Positions 16,178-64,000 of a stretch of DNA of 64,000 nucleotides are shown here, in pieces. The notes under the pieces were generated by a model. That model had not been told where the DNA came from. It searched no databases and saw nothing but the letters and a program-made list of their open reading frames with translations. The translations under genes and the position numbers were made by a program. Position 1 is the first letter of the stretch. Every line of letters begins with the position of its first letter. Source of the DNA: Amorphochlora amoebiformis (Eukaryota > Cercozoa > Chlorarachniophyceae); assembly GCA_054601695.1 (NCBI GenBank), contig BAAHQB010000058.1, forward strand, positions 124,001 through 188,000. Direction: 5' to 3'.

Positions 16178-16888
16178 CATATATATACATGTACATGTAT
16201 AAATATAAATAACACCTACACTTATACATATAGATGATATAGTTATATATATATATATATATACATATATATTTGTACAGACGTAAACACATATAGCATT
16301 ATTATTGGCCCAGTGGTATAGTATACCTCTGGTAGTCTATAAGTGCCTGATCCTCACTTGAGCTGGTGTGTTTGTATTCCGACCAACGATTACGAACCAT
16401 TCCTCATTGCTAATCGGAATTGTCCGATTTCAATCAAATCAACCAGAATATTTCCGGAGGGTGACATGGGGTAGCGTCACGCCTTGACACCTATTAGTCT
16501 GGAAGCTATGTACTTCCGGGTAGTACAAGGTAATACCGGGTAGTATTGGTCAGCCGTATGAGGCTGTCTCTAGAAATCTCTGGGATCTCCAGAGATTTCA
16601 TAGCTGTGACTACTCTACCGGTATATTCCTCTCATGCTATTTATATCGTTGCTCTAACCTATGTATATATATATATATATATAATATATATATATATAAA
16701 CATATACACGCAAATTGTAAACATATTTAATATATTTACTTCATAGTGAGGATGTGATGTGATGTGATGTATGCATCATACTCAGGGTTGTCCAGATGGT
16801 TCAACGTTCTTTCGCAAGGTATATTTATATACATATATATATATATATATATATCACATTACATTACATATACATATACAAGGGTGCA

Positions 16889-16924
<36 letters not shown>

Positions 16925-16937
16925 CAAGGGTGCATTT

Positions 16938-17010
<73 letters not shown>

Positions 17011-17368
17011 TTCATGTGTATTATTACGTTAGTGTTTTACAAAATATGCATGTCCATATATACATACATGCATAAACATAATTATATATATATATATATA
17101 TAACGATGTAAATATATATTATATGTATACATATGTATACAATGTAAGTCTATACTATATAGACATATATATATATACATATACATATATATATATACAT
17201 ATATGCAACATATATATATATATATATATGTTACGCCTAAATGAATAGGTCGCGGAGCCTAAAAACACTCACGTTTACGATAAATTGGTGAGAACCACAG
17301 TTTTGTATCCATTTTTCAGTATGTGTACACAATGTAGGCATATTGCATAATCATAAAAGTGTGCACAG

Positions 17369-17413
<45 letters not shown>

Positions 17414-17427
17414 TATATATATTATCT

Positions 17428-17469
<42 letters not shown>

Positions 17470-17623
17470 AATGTACAAAGAAGGCATATAACACAAATAC
17501 ATCAATATCCTTACATTTTAAATATTAGTATGTATGGGTATTCAGATGAAAAGATATGGCAAGCTCGAGCAGGCGGTGGTTCTGGTTGGGATGTATGACG
17601 GCCCTAATTACGGGAAGTTGTAA
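1254..17623 (+). CDS. XYLB: D-xylulokinase (FGGY family), 26 exons, 590 aa
   Basis: Phosphorylates D-xylulose to xylulose 5-phosphate with ATP, feeding the pentose-phosphate pathway. Exons: 1254-1421, 1622-1676, 1970-2010, 2142-2203, 2830-2890, 3835-3878, 4247-4318, 4811-4874, 5242-5292, 5708-5752, 6339-6388, 7005-7089, 8575-8669, 9134-9193, 9945-9980, 10508-10578, 10869-10936, 11128-11175, 12396-12473, 12901-13038, 13551-13604, 14428-14520, 15830-15901, 16072-16122, 16786-16818, 17546-17623. All are GT..AG and in phase. Family motifs in order: phosphate-binding YLGFDLSSQ near residue 45; SGQQHGS (130-132 = HGS); [26 protein letters not shown] with D333 as likely catalytic base; SLGTSDT (352-358); ATGGGSQN (494-501); PVYV near the C-terminus. 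Usual length is 500-560 aa; the surplus is a roughly 45-residue basic N-terminal extension, possibly a targeting leader. Exons total 1,773 nt in 16.4 kb. Weakest exon: 16786-16818. Confidence 0.93.
3256..3834 (+). repeat. Head-echo array of xylulokinase exon 6, five copies
   Basis: Five truncated copies of the acceptor plus the first about 20 nt of exon 6 (CATGGGTCCGTGTGGTGGAA) start at 3280, 3395, 3490, 3598 and 3721, at spacings of 95-123 bp. The true exon starts at 3835. Each copy carries the same upstream intron text (TACAACATATATTACAGTA) and is followed by (TA)n of variable length. Copies 3 and 4 have decayed; copies 1, 2 and 5 keep near-identity. Confidence 0.9.
3885..4045 (-). repeat. 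Interstitial telomeric-type repeat, CCCTAA on plus strand
   Basis: Degenerate CCCTAA/CTTAAC array beginning about 7 nt after the donor of xylulokinase exon 6 and filling the first part of intron 6. A CT-rich stretch with GA-type complement follows to about 4220. Confidence 0.85.
5293..5707 (+). repeat. Xylulokinase intron 9 with decayed telomeric repeat
   Basis: After the exon 9 donor the intron holds a degenerate TTAGGG/TTTCGG-like array (about 5300-5420) and then (TA)n. The preceding intron 8 (4875-5241) holds TTTGAA repeats at 4964-5010 and poly-T tracts running up to the exon 9 acceptor. Confidence 0.6.
6768..7004 (+). repeat. Head echoes of xylulokinase exon 12, two copies
   Basis: A clear copy at about 6898-6945 repeats ATGCCCCTATTGATGTTTCC plus the next part of exon 12, then breaks into intron text GCAAAATTCAAATAATAAAT. 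A more decayed copy lies at about 6770-6835. The true exon begins at 7005. Confidence 0.85.
7695..8574 (+). repeat. CT-rich microsatellite serving as a giant polypyrimidine tract
   Basis: About 880 bp of CCCTCT/CTCGCT-type repeat ends directly at the CTCAAG acceptor of xylulokinase exon 13 (8575). The long Arg/Glu frame on the opposite strand (7795-8651) is translation of this repeat and is not a gene. Confidence 0.9.
8696..8790 (+). repeat. Poly-G / GA-rich tract after exon 13 donor
   Basis: Starting about 25 nt after the exon 13 donor, the sequence becomes AGAGAGGGG and then almost pure G to about 8790, followed by (TA)n. The exon thus sits between a pyrimidine tract and a purine tract on the same strand. 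Confidence 0.9.
8960..9575. repeat. Direct and inverted echoes of xylulokinase exon 14
   Basis: A direct head copy (GGACGGGGGTAG...) lies at about 8973-9010 with an in-frame stop. The true exon is 9134-9193. Two inverted copies of the exon tail plus donor lie downstream at about 9395-9440 and 9535-9575: they read CTCTTGACAAAGTAAT and CTCTTGATGAAGTAAT on plus, the reverse complement of the exon's ATTACTTCGTCAAGAG. Confidence 0.85.
11270..11806 (+). repeat. Minisatellite, about 20-bp unit GGTAGAAGTACCGGTAGT
   Basis: About 25 units of a GTACCGGTAG-based repeat in intron 18 of xylulokinase. Unit variants (GTCC, GTGC, AGCG) alternate in blocks. It is contiguous with a SINE-like element, and the same GCAATGAACTC junction recurs near 15023, so the minisatellite is probably an expanded internal part of that element. 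Confidence 0.92.
11807..12170 (+). mobile_element. SINE-like dispersed repeat, copy 1
   Basis: A non-TA block in intron 18. It begins with GTAGTGCAGTGGTATAC, resembling a tRNA A-box region, then GGTTGAAATTAC, weakly resembling a B box. Its body contains GTGACGTAGCGTGGTATCACG and GCAATCTCCGGAATGTCTAG. The same ordered motifs recur in copies near 15000 and 16300-16650. No terminal repeats or reverse transcriptase were seen. Confidence 0.55.
13222..13275 (+). repeat. Tail echo of xylulokinase exon 20
   Basis: GATGACCGCCCTATTGGGAG and the following CCAGATCAG|GTAGGG copy the last about 38 nt of exon 20 plus its donor, about 220 bp downstream of the true donor (13039). The copy contains substitutions that break the frame. 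Confidence 0.85.
14093..14232 (+). repeat. Interstitial TTAGGG array
   Basis: TTAGGG-type repeat in intron 21 of xylulokinase, in two blocks around a unique insert (CAGATTATTCTGCATATTTTAG). That insert is also found at 24058 and, diverged, at 20772. Confidence 0.9.
14641..14824 (+). repeat. Tail echoes of xylulokinase exon 22, two copies
   Basis: Copies at 14645-14697 and 14771-14822 repeat the exon 22 tail (CCCCAGTATACTACAAGTTA...TTCAAG), the first with an intact GTATAT donor. Both lie downstream of the true exon (14428-14520), separated by (TA)n. Confidence 0.92.
14935..15420 (+). mobile_element. SINE-like dispersed repeat, copy 2
   Basis: Shares with copy 1 the CCGGTAG units, GCAATGAACTC, GTGCAGTGGT, TTTGGATTATGA and the GCGTGACGTCACG / AATCTCCGGGATCTCTAGCGATC body. 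It lies in intron 22 of xylulokinase. Confidence 0.55.
16295..16655 (+). mobile_element. SINE-like dispersed repeat, copy 3
   Basis: Starts TTGGCCCAGTGGTATAGTAT, close to a tRNA 5' region, and continues with GTAGCGTCACGCC, CACCTATTAGTCTGGAAG, GGGTAGTACAAGG and AATCTCTGGGATCTCCAGAG, in the same order as copies 1 and 2. It lies in intron 24 of xylulokinase. Confidence 0.55.
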
Positions 17624-17665
17624 CTCTAATGGAATCTATAACGCGGCCCTAACTACGGAAAGTTG
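17601..17665 (+). repeat. Duplication of the xylulokinase stop region
   Basis: GACGGCCCTAATTACGGGAA, ending in the stop codon, is repeated 39 bp later as GCGGCCCTAACTACGGAAAG. It behaves like an echo of the last coding segment in the 3' untranslated region. Confidence 0.8.
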
Positions 17666-18220
17666 TTACTCTACGTAGTCTAAAGTCTATATTCTAATTA
17701 TATATCTAGTATATACTAGATATATAAAGTTGAAAATTTCCAGTTAGACGAGACTGATGGGCCATGAGTGGAGAATTAGCATGCCGGCTATCACATTCTA
17801 GAACATTATTACCTAGATTACATTACACAGATTACATTACACAGTCTTCAATGATACTAGGATAATTGTGACATCAGAAATTCCTGACTTCTCTAGCTTC
17901 TGTGAATTTCATAAATAGCACTGTTCATCACTAGAAAATACGAAAGAACCCTGCATAGGTCAAGTATAACTACTGGAATTACTAGATTAGTACTAGTAGT
18001 ATAACAGTCTCTGCTAGAGCTAAGCCGATTCAGCATTTAAATTAATTATGAATTATTTAGATTATTCCATTGTCATATGATCATGATAACGTTTTCTAGT
18101 TTAGTGTCTATGTTCTAGACGGGGAGCTCAATGAGTCCTCAGGATACGCTAGATAAGGATTTCACAAGGGATGCTATGATATTTGGATCTTTATACTAGG
18201 TTCCGTAAATCCTGTAGAAC
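17624..18220. other. Intergenic 3'-3' region between convergent genes
   Basis: Non-TA sequence of moderate AT content with short repeats (CTAGATTACATTACACAGAT) and no open frame worth reporting. It must hold both 3' untranslated regions; no clear AATAAA is visible. Confidence 0.5.
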
Positions 18221-40251
<22,031 letters not shown>

Positions 40252-40910
40252 TTTGAGGCGTAGAACCTTAATCAAGGGCCAAGGGAGGGAAGGGGATGGG
40301 GCGTTGGAAGGCTTGGAAAGATGCAAGCCGCGTTTTTCTTTTCTTTCAGATATTGATATATCTTTAATATTAGTGTAGATATTATATCTTAAGATATGCG
40401 GAAGAATACGACAATCTTCCACCGAAGCAAGCCACAGAGGTATCCCGGAAAACGCTGATTCCTCTCTCCAGAGGCATGCCGAGATTTGTTGTGCGACCTG
40501 TCCATGATGAGTTTTTGATTCCATGAAAGTGTCAATTTCGTAAAATCTTCAGGAATCTCGAGCAGCCTTGCAAAAAACACTCTCGATCTTTCCATGCCTC
40601 CTTGTTGTATCTATTGGTTCTAAGTCTTTCCTTCTTCATTTTATTTCTATCGGTGTGATAATGTCCTTTTCGTCTCTGCGTTTGATTTGATTTTCTACCG
40701 GTGTTTATAATTTCTTGCGCTGCTTGTACGCGGGACAGCTGACCTTATCGTCACTTGTCGTTCTCTCCTTGACTCTGCCCTCCCCATACATTCTCCTTCC
40801 TATCTTTCTCTCTCTCTGATTTTATCTTCTTGATCCAGGCGTGGTTTGAATAAGCGAAAACAAGAAAGCGAATCTCAGAAGAGAGCATATCGGCACACTA
40901 TTGCACTTCT
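40252..40910. promoter_or_regulatory. Bidirectional promoter region
   Basis: 659 bp of non-TA sequence between the divergent starts of G3PDH (40251) and the EF-hand/E2 gene (40911). It contains a pyrimidine-rich stretch (CTTTCTCTCTCTCTGATTTT, about 40805) on the plus side. Small minus-strand frames here (40595-40252) are judged non-coding leader. No core element identified with confidence. Confidence 0.4.
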
Positions 40911-58077
<17,167 letters not shown>

Positions 58078-58768
58078 GTCTAAGGACAAGCTTAGTTTCA
58101 ACGTCAAAAATAGTTTGCTATTTGATGAGTTCGAAACTTATATATCAAGATATATTTTATATACAGACACACACACACATATACATATATGTATATCTAG
58201 TATCTAGATATATGTATATATATATTTATATATATATATATATATATATTGTATGTATCTATACATAACTTATATATATGATATGTTGACATTATAATAC
58301 TATAGTAGTTCTAGTAGTTATGGATACTCTAGATACTGAAGAAAATACGCTGTATCACATCTAGAGTATATAATCTAGTAATGGATATAATCGTATGTAT
58401 ATTATTATTTACTAGATTTACTAGATTTACTCTATCAGACTAGATCAAGTACACACGGTCTAGACGGTAGATCGAATGTATACCGCAGGCTACCTAGATT
58501 AATTTTTGTACACATTAATTAATTGTTTACAAGCCATGGTTCAATGGCGCGAAAGTGATAAAAATTTTAAAGTTTATTTCAGGCCCGCGAGTCACACGAT
58601 GGGCCTTCGAACGATAAATACAGACCACAAAGCTTACAGTTGCGTATAAAATAAACACCGGCTTATAGACAATGTTTGAATGTTGGACGACGATACCAAA
58701 AATGCTCCAATACTGCTCTAACATGACTGTAAATGGAGTTCAAGCTTCAACCTTTGCTGTGTATAGAT
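58078..58768. other. Intergenic 3'-3' region
   Basis: Between two convergent stops. Holds (TA)n at 58150-58260 and then AT-rich unique sequence with CTAGATTTACTAGATTTACT repeats. No open frame of interest. Confidence 0.5.
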
Positions 58769-60144
58769 TTAAGCTTCAACCTTTGCTGTAGATTGGGCAT
58801 TGTGACTATTATGTTTGAGACCATATTCGACAGCTTGAACAACCGTGTCAAATATTTTGGAGGCCCCCTTAGGATCCTCTCCCTCGTTGTAGACACCAGA
58901 GCGGACGAGCAGACCAGACCAGCGCTGAAGACCCTTCTGGGCTGATAAGGCGTTCATGCGCACGGCTCCCAAGATATCAGACGCTGGGTTGTCGCCAACC
59001 ATGTAAAAGTGGGAGATTTCGGATTCCATCTTCTCCGCCTGACGTACAGCAGCTCGACGGGCGTGCAGGAACTGGATATCGTAGGGTTTGCCAAATTGGA
59101 TGAAATCACTCAGTCTCTCTTGAATCTCCTCTTCGGGAAGGTTCATCGCTTGCATTCGAGCCTTATAGCAAGCTTCGAGAGAGAGTCGGAAAGCGCCTTG
59201 CCCAAAGCGAGGAAACTTGAATTGCGACTTCCAGAGGAGGTCGGGATTGGAAAAAACGATTGGAATGCGATGATTTTTTTCGTATTCAACTTCTCCAGGC
59301 CGGGAAGAGAGGAGAAGGTCGGTTATTATCTGTAGCGACTCGAAAAAATCTGACGGATCTGTGAAGACCAAGATAGCCTTGAAGTCCTCGTCCCAAGTCT
59401 CTTTCTCGTCGCTGACAACCTTATCATCCTTCTCACACCCCCCTTTATGGAAAGGATTCATGGTGGAGTGGCGTTTAGCGTAATCCCGCATCGACGTCGT
59501 GTGTTTGAAACCGAACTCTTCGGCCGCATTCATAGCTCGAGGACAGCCGACAATTAGGACGTGCTCGTTCTTGAGATGCTTTAGGTGTGTCTTGAATGGA
59601 CTGTAGCTGAGGACCATTTGATCCTCCTGGGCATACACACCCTTTTGCGGTTTCGACGCTGTGGAATCAAATGAGGCGATTTTCTTGGACATCTCTATTG
59701 CATATTGCTCCTCGGTGCGTCCTCCGCCTCCGTTGGTCATGAAAACGTATGGGATCTTGGCTGTTTGCAACTTGCGTAACACTCCTGCTCCGTAGGGGGC
59801 GTATTTCCCACCGTTCTTGAATACTCCATCTGAAATCAAATCAATTAACTCCTTGGATCATCCACGAAACCTCCCAGCTCCGCTACCTCCCACATACCAA
59901 TATCAAAGACGAACGCAGGCACACGACGGCGTCCGCTATTGATCTTCTGGTCCAAACATGCCGTCATAATGCGGATCGATTCCCGAACTGTTACGACTCC
60001 CCGAACAAACCCCAATTTGAACTCTGGCACATTAAATTGGGAATGTGGGCTTGTCGCACTGCTGGGGGAGTCAGTCTCCGAATCACTGCTAGTAGATCGG
60101 TATGCAGTCTCGTAGTGGTTGAAAATTGTCTGCGAAGTAGCCAT
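58769..60144 (-). CDS. HDHD5: HAD-superfamily phosphatase, HDHD5/CECR5 type, 435 aa
   Basis: Two exons, 60144-59898 and 59829-58769, joined across a 68-nt GT..AG intron that splits the catalytic motif exactly (VFDI + DGVF gives D81 and D83). Family motifs: motif I FDIDGVF (80-86), motif II TNGGGG (from T114), motif III lysine in IQFGKPYDIQF, motif IV FYMVGDNPASDI. Class II HAD enzymes of this type (human HDHD5, yeast YKR070W) are phosphatases of uncertain substrate, often mitochondrial. The start at 60144 (MATSQT) was chosen because it follows the family length; an in-frame ATG at 60195 would add 17 residues. The Ser-rich 1-40 region could be a leader. The second exon (1,061 nt) is far longer than exons of neighbouring genes, and there is no (TA)n inside the gene. 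Confidence 0.93.
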
Positions 60145-61248
60145 TCTGTGTGTGAGCACAGTGTTTTTCCTGGTTGAGTTTTGTGGCCGCCACACGATGT
60201 CGGGTTGGGGGTGTCCGTCACGTGCAAATTAGGTCGGCACATATGTAGAAGAGAAGCAGTACGGCCCATTTCTTGTGTGTTTTCAAGCAAAATCACCCAA
60301 ATATCCTCTAGGGTTTCTGATGGCGAACATTCCGTCATATTTTACGTCGTGTGCTTTTCGCGGATAAACAACAACATACGCAGGCGTACAAGGTTCGTTT
60401 CCTCCCTCTCCCTTTTCCCCACTTCATCTGGCTGAAAAAAGGTTAAGAAATCTCCAAAAGTTCTCGAACCGAACTTGAATCCAGAATTTCTGCCCATCGG
60501 TCGTGCTGGCCACGGTGCACGACGTCACATCCAGCGCATTTTGACACTTTCTTAAGCTATTGCTGTAGTATGTCTTTCTGCCAATGCTGTTGTCCCGAAG
60601 TTACAATGGTGATGCTGGGATAAGCGATAAAAGTATAAAAATTCTCGAATTCGTGATTATACTCCAGCATATACTGTTGAATCGAGCGGCAATATTATAT
60701 ATGCAAGTCAGATATTGATAGGGCATAAACCTAACTAAAATCTAGCTGAACGTATACGGAGCTTGGCGTGTGCGCGATCTCCTTGCTCCGAGTGCGCCAA
60801 AATTTGTTCATTCATTGCCGCAAGTTATGGAAGTTCGATCGATTCTTTTCGTAACTAGAGACTTAAACTAGTGCTAGTAGCGGGCTTATAGAATGAAGCC
60901 TCAATGGCATATGAACGCTCAATGGCATATATTGTGCGTAGTGACGTTCAGAGAGTGCTATCACACACAGCTAGATACACATAATGCTTTAAAGGAGGTA
61001 CGTCGAATATTTAGTTTTAGTGAAAAAAATATTTCCTGATCTGGGGACCCCATCCAAGAATTATGTCACATTTCAAAGTTCACAACCATGTAGTATGTCG
61101 GCTTTCTGTGAGCATTCAGATTAAACCCTCCAAAGAAATCCTAACCTGTTCGATCCGAACCACCATCCGGAAGCCCCGGAACATCCATCCGGAACCCATC
61201 GGGGATCCATTCGGATCCCAACACGGGAAATAAAATTTCGCGGCTGGC
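60145..61248. promoter_or_regulatory. Intergenic region between divergent genes
   Basis: About 1.1 kb of ordinary-complexity sequence between the HAD phosphatase start and the next plus-strand gene. Contains a short direct repeat (CTCAATGGCATATGAACG / CTCAATGGCATATATTG, about 60900-60935). No (TA)n and no frame I would call. Presumed to hold both promoters. Confidence 0.35.
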
Positions 61249-62076
61249 ATGGGGTCCTGGACAACCCCCGGCCTCATGGCCGCTTTCTCCCTCGCTCTAT
61301 CGGCATACGGCGCCCCTTTGGCGCGCAAAACCAATTCACACAGTCCCGTCATGCGCATAAGAGGCATGAAATTGCGTAAATTTTCCAAGGGCCGACCTCA
61401 GATTTCCATCGCTCGTCTCCATCCCGCCCAAACGACTGCCCGCGGGGAGCATACGCCTGTTCGAGCTGGTGCGGACGGTGGTTTCAACGATGATTTTGGT
61501 GGAGGTCATGGTATGAATGGGTCGGAGAAGGCAGGAGTCGAAGAAGAGAGCTCGGGGAGCGCCGCGTCGCTGTCGAAGTCCGACGACGACGGTGAATGTT
61601 CATGTGAATTGATGGAGATATAGGCAGATTGGGGGGGTGTTTCTGTCTCGAACTGAAATCTTCTAGACTTGAGTTATCTTGGTTTGTTTTGTTTTTGGGG
61701 TGTAAGATATGAATCGAACCCAATCGAATGCCAGTCCCGGAAAAGGGGGGGTATGTGAAACAGATTTTGGGATTTATGGATGTATTTCTTTCTTCAGGCA
61801 TACCAGTGGAGGAATATGGGCCTAAATGGTGGAGAAACCTTCCCTGGGGTTAGAATTGAATCTATATACATTTGTGTACAGGAAAACATTTGAAAATAGA
61901 TTTATTTTGCGTGTACAAATAATATATATGTACATATTTATAATAATATATACAATATATATATATATATATATATAACTCATACATTAGGACAGTGGGT
62001 ATCGTTTTACGACGTTGAAACTGTCGTATGGTATGTACTTACAAATAATACTTATACCTATATATATTACAAAATC

Positions 62077-62155
<79 letters not shown>

Positions 62156-62210
62156 TCGTATGGTATGTGTACTTACAAATAATACTTGTACACACACACA
62201 TCACATATAT

Positions 62211-62285
<75 letters not shown>

Positions 62286-62338
62286 TCGTATGGTATGTAC
62301 TTACAAATAATACTTATACATATATATATTACAAAATC

Positions 62339-62378
<40 letters not shown>

Positions 62379-62665
62379 ACACATATAAAAACTGTCGCAT
62401 GGTATGTACTTACAAATACAATTCATACACACATGCATTACAAATCATATACACACGCATATATGTAGATGCATATTATAGCATCACACACACATATATA
62501 TATATATACATGTGTGTGTGTGTGTGTGTGCATATGCACAATATAATATATAATATATATACATTATGTGTATGTATATATATATATATTATATATGAAT
62601 GCATAAATTCTAATGGTATGTACTTAAAAACACTATATATATAACACACATACATCCACACATAT

Positions 62666-62698
<33 letters not shown>

Positions 62699-62773
62699 AT
62701 ATATTATATTAAATGTTAGAGTATGAATTTACAAAACACATACAATATATATATATATATATATATATATTTA

Positions 62774-62804
<31 letters not shown>

Positions 62805-62970
62805 ATGTAAATAAGTATATTAAAATCTTATGGTATAAATTCACAAAACACATACAAAGCTATATTTATATATTTACAAATATCTATATATATGTATATA
62901 CATAAATAAGTAAATAAATATATATATAAAAAAATATATATATATATATATGCATATGTATATAGAGTAC

Positions 62971-63007
<37 letters not shown>

Positions 63008-63136
63008 ACATAAAATTCTTATAATATATACTTCCAAAGCATTACATATACATATATATATATATACATAAATAAATAAATAAATATATATATAAAAAAA
63101 TATATATATATATATATGCATATGTATATAGAGTAC

Positions 63137-63194
<58 letters not shown>

Positions 63195-63426
63195 TCTTAT
63201 AATATATACTTCCAAAGCATTACATATACATATACATATATATATATATATATATTCCTTATACATACGTGATATACATATATACACACATGTATATTTA
63301 TGTATATAAAATAATATATATTTATATATATATATATATATATGTATATATTTATATATATTTATATATACACTCCAGGGCCCTAGGACTGTCCACCCTA
63401 ATCCGGCTAGTTATAGCTGAACCAAG
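61249..63426 (+). CDS. Signal peptidase I-like, plastid/thylakoid type, N-terminal part
   Basis: Exons 61249-61591, 61798-61848, 61991-62030 and 63379-63426 join with phases 1, 1, 2, 2. The gene runs off the right edge. The C-terminal end of the visible product, [23 protein letters not shown], a single membrane helix followed by AEPR, is the hallmark stretch directly before the catalytic Ser box in plastid type I signal peptidases; the Ser and Lys motifs would be in later exons outside the window. The N-terminus offers a short hydrophobic segment ([16 protein letters not shown] from the ATG at 61279) and then a basic Ser/Thr-rich stretch, a signal-plus-transit arrangement; SAYGAP resembles the ASAFAP motif of secondary plastids. 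Exon 1 is the least certain and could instead be non-coding or start at 61279. A mitochondrial inner-membrane peptidase is the main alternative. Confidence 0.5.
62031..63235 (+). repeat. Decaying tail-echo series of signal peptidase exon 3
   Basis: The exon 3 end plus donor, AAACTGTCGTATG|GTATGTACTTAC, recurs at about 62151, 62281, 62389, 62612 and, with growing divergence (CTTATGGTATAAATTCAC), at 62826, then as ATTCTTATAATATATACTTC at 63017 and 63193. The last two belong to a 176-bp duplicated block with shared AAATAAATAAATAAATATAT text. Confidence 0.85.
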
Positions 63427-63602
63427 GTAAATAATACCTCTTAGTCTCTCTCTCTCTTTCTCTCTCCCTCTCTCTCTTTCTCTCTCTCTTTTCCTCTCTC
63501 TCTTTCTCTCTCTCTCTCTTTTTCTCTCTCTCTTTTTCTCTCTCTCTTTTTCTCTCTCTCTTTTTCTCTCTCTTCTCTATCTCTCTCACTCCTCTCCACT
63601 CT

Positions 63603-63642
<40 letters not shown>

Positions 63643-64000
63643 GTGTCTCTCTTGTCCCTCTCTTCTCTCTCGCTCTCTCGCTCTCTCTCTTCTCTTTCTC
63701 TTCCTTCTCTCTCTTCTCTCGCACTCTCTCTCCTCTCTCTCTATCTTCTCTCGCTCTCTTTTCTCTCTCTCTCTCTCTTCTCTCGCTCACTGCTCTCGCT
63801 CTCTTCTCTCTCTCTCTCTCTTCTCTCGCTCACTAATCTCGCTCTCTCTTCTCTCTCTTCTCTCTCTTCTCTCGCTCACTGCTCCCGTTCTCTTCTCTCT
63901 CTCTCTCTCTCTTCTCTCGCTCACTGCTCTCGCTCTCTTCTCTCTGTCTCTCTCTTCTCTCGCTCACTGCTCTCGCTCTCTTCTCTCTCTTCTCTCTCTT
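63427..64000 (+). repeat. CT-rich microsatellite to the right edge
   Basis: Starts about 20 nt after the exon 4 donor of the signal peptidase-like gene: CTCTCTCTTT and CTCTTCTCTCGCTCACTG units. The Arg/Glu frame on minus (63790-63407) is repeat translation. Confidence 0.9.

Noticed and set aside
40252-40595. Minus-strand frames upstream of the G3PDH start (68 aa, and the N-terminal part of a 153-aa frame)
   Set aside because: No family signal. The transit-like start MLRSFA at 40251 is the first Met that fits the G3PDH leader, so the upstream part is treated as untranslated.
59009-59335. 108-aa plus-strand frame inside the HAD phosphatase
   Set aside because: Antisense shadow of a strongly conserved gene.
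61116-61801. Minus-strand frames of 90 and 105 aa
   Set aside because: The plus strand links by phase to downstream exons with a recognisable motif; the minus frames do not connect to anything. I cannot exclude them completely.

Overview
**Organism and overall reading.** The window is a nuclear genome segment of a protist with extremely intron-dense genes. All useful coding signal sits in small islands (roughly 30-200 nt) of unbiased sequence scattered through (TA)n, (CA)n, CT/GA and TTAGGG-type repeats. I read the islands on both strands and joined them by GT..AG boundaries, reading phase and protein-family conservation. They resolve into six genes. Long frames of Tyr/Ile, Arg/Glu or Gly/Leu/Arg are translated simple repeat and are not genes. 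The telomere-type repeat is TTAGGG. The right-most gene looks like a plastid-type signal peptidase I with a signal-plus-transit leader, so a plastid-bearing alga or protist is likely. I cannot name the lineage.

**Layout.** (1) 127-1124, minus: 5' part of an unrecognised gene leaving the left edge. (2) 1254-17623, plus: complete D-xylulokinase, 26 exons, 590 aa. (3) 18221-40251, minus: complete mitochondrial-type FAD glycerol-3-phosphate dehydrogenase (GPD2/GUT2 family), 32 exons, 648 aa. (4) 40911-58077, plus: about 40 exons encoding about 1,270-1,290 aa that combine an EF-hand, a YNG-RG SH3/KOW-like module, a helical region, a BIRC6/UBE2O-type ubiquitin-conjugating domain, a WW domain and an acidic tail. 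(5) 58769-60144, minus: HDHD5/CECR5-type HAD phosphatase, two exons with a 68-nt intron. (6) 61249-63426 and beyond, plus: N-terminal part of the signal peptidase I-like gene. Genes alternate in strand as divergent and convergent pairs.

**What is unusual.** Many introns are a simple repeat nearly from donor to acceptor: (TA)n beginning GTATAT and ending ATATAG, telomeric repeat beginning GTAACCCTAA and ending CCCTAG, or a CT tract. At about twenty splice junctions the junction itself, together with a piece of exon, is copied in tandem into the intron. Copies of the acceptor plus exon head always lie upstream of the true exon. Copies of the exon tail plus donor always lie downstream. I call these splice-junction echoes. 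They run from one copy to eight nearly identical copies (29586-30345) and to a 620-bp minisatellite (22869-23490). I know of no standard feature name for them, and they look like a record of intron growth by repeat-mediated tandem duplication.

**Function.** Xylulokinase (pentose entry to the pentose-phosphate pathway) and mitochondrial G3P dehydrogenase (glycerol-phosphate shuttle) are both central carbon enzymes, but nothing shows co-regulation. The other genes are a predicted E2-type ubiquitin enzyme, a small-molecule phosphatase and a protein-processing protease.
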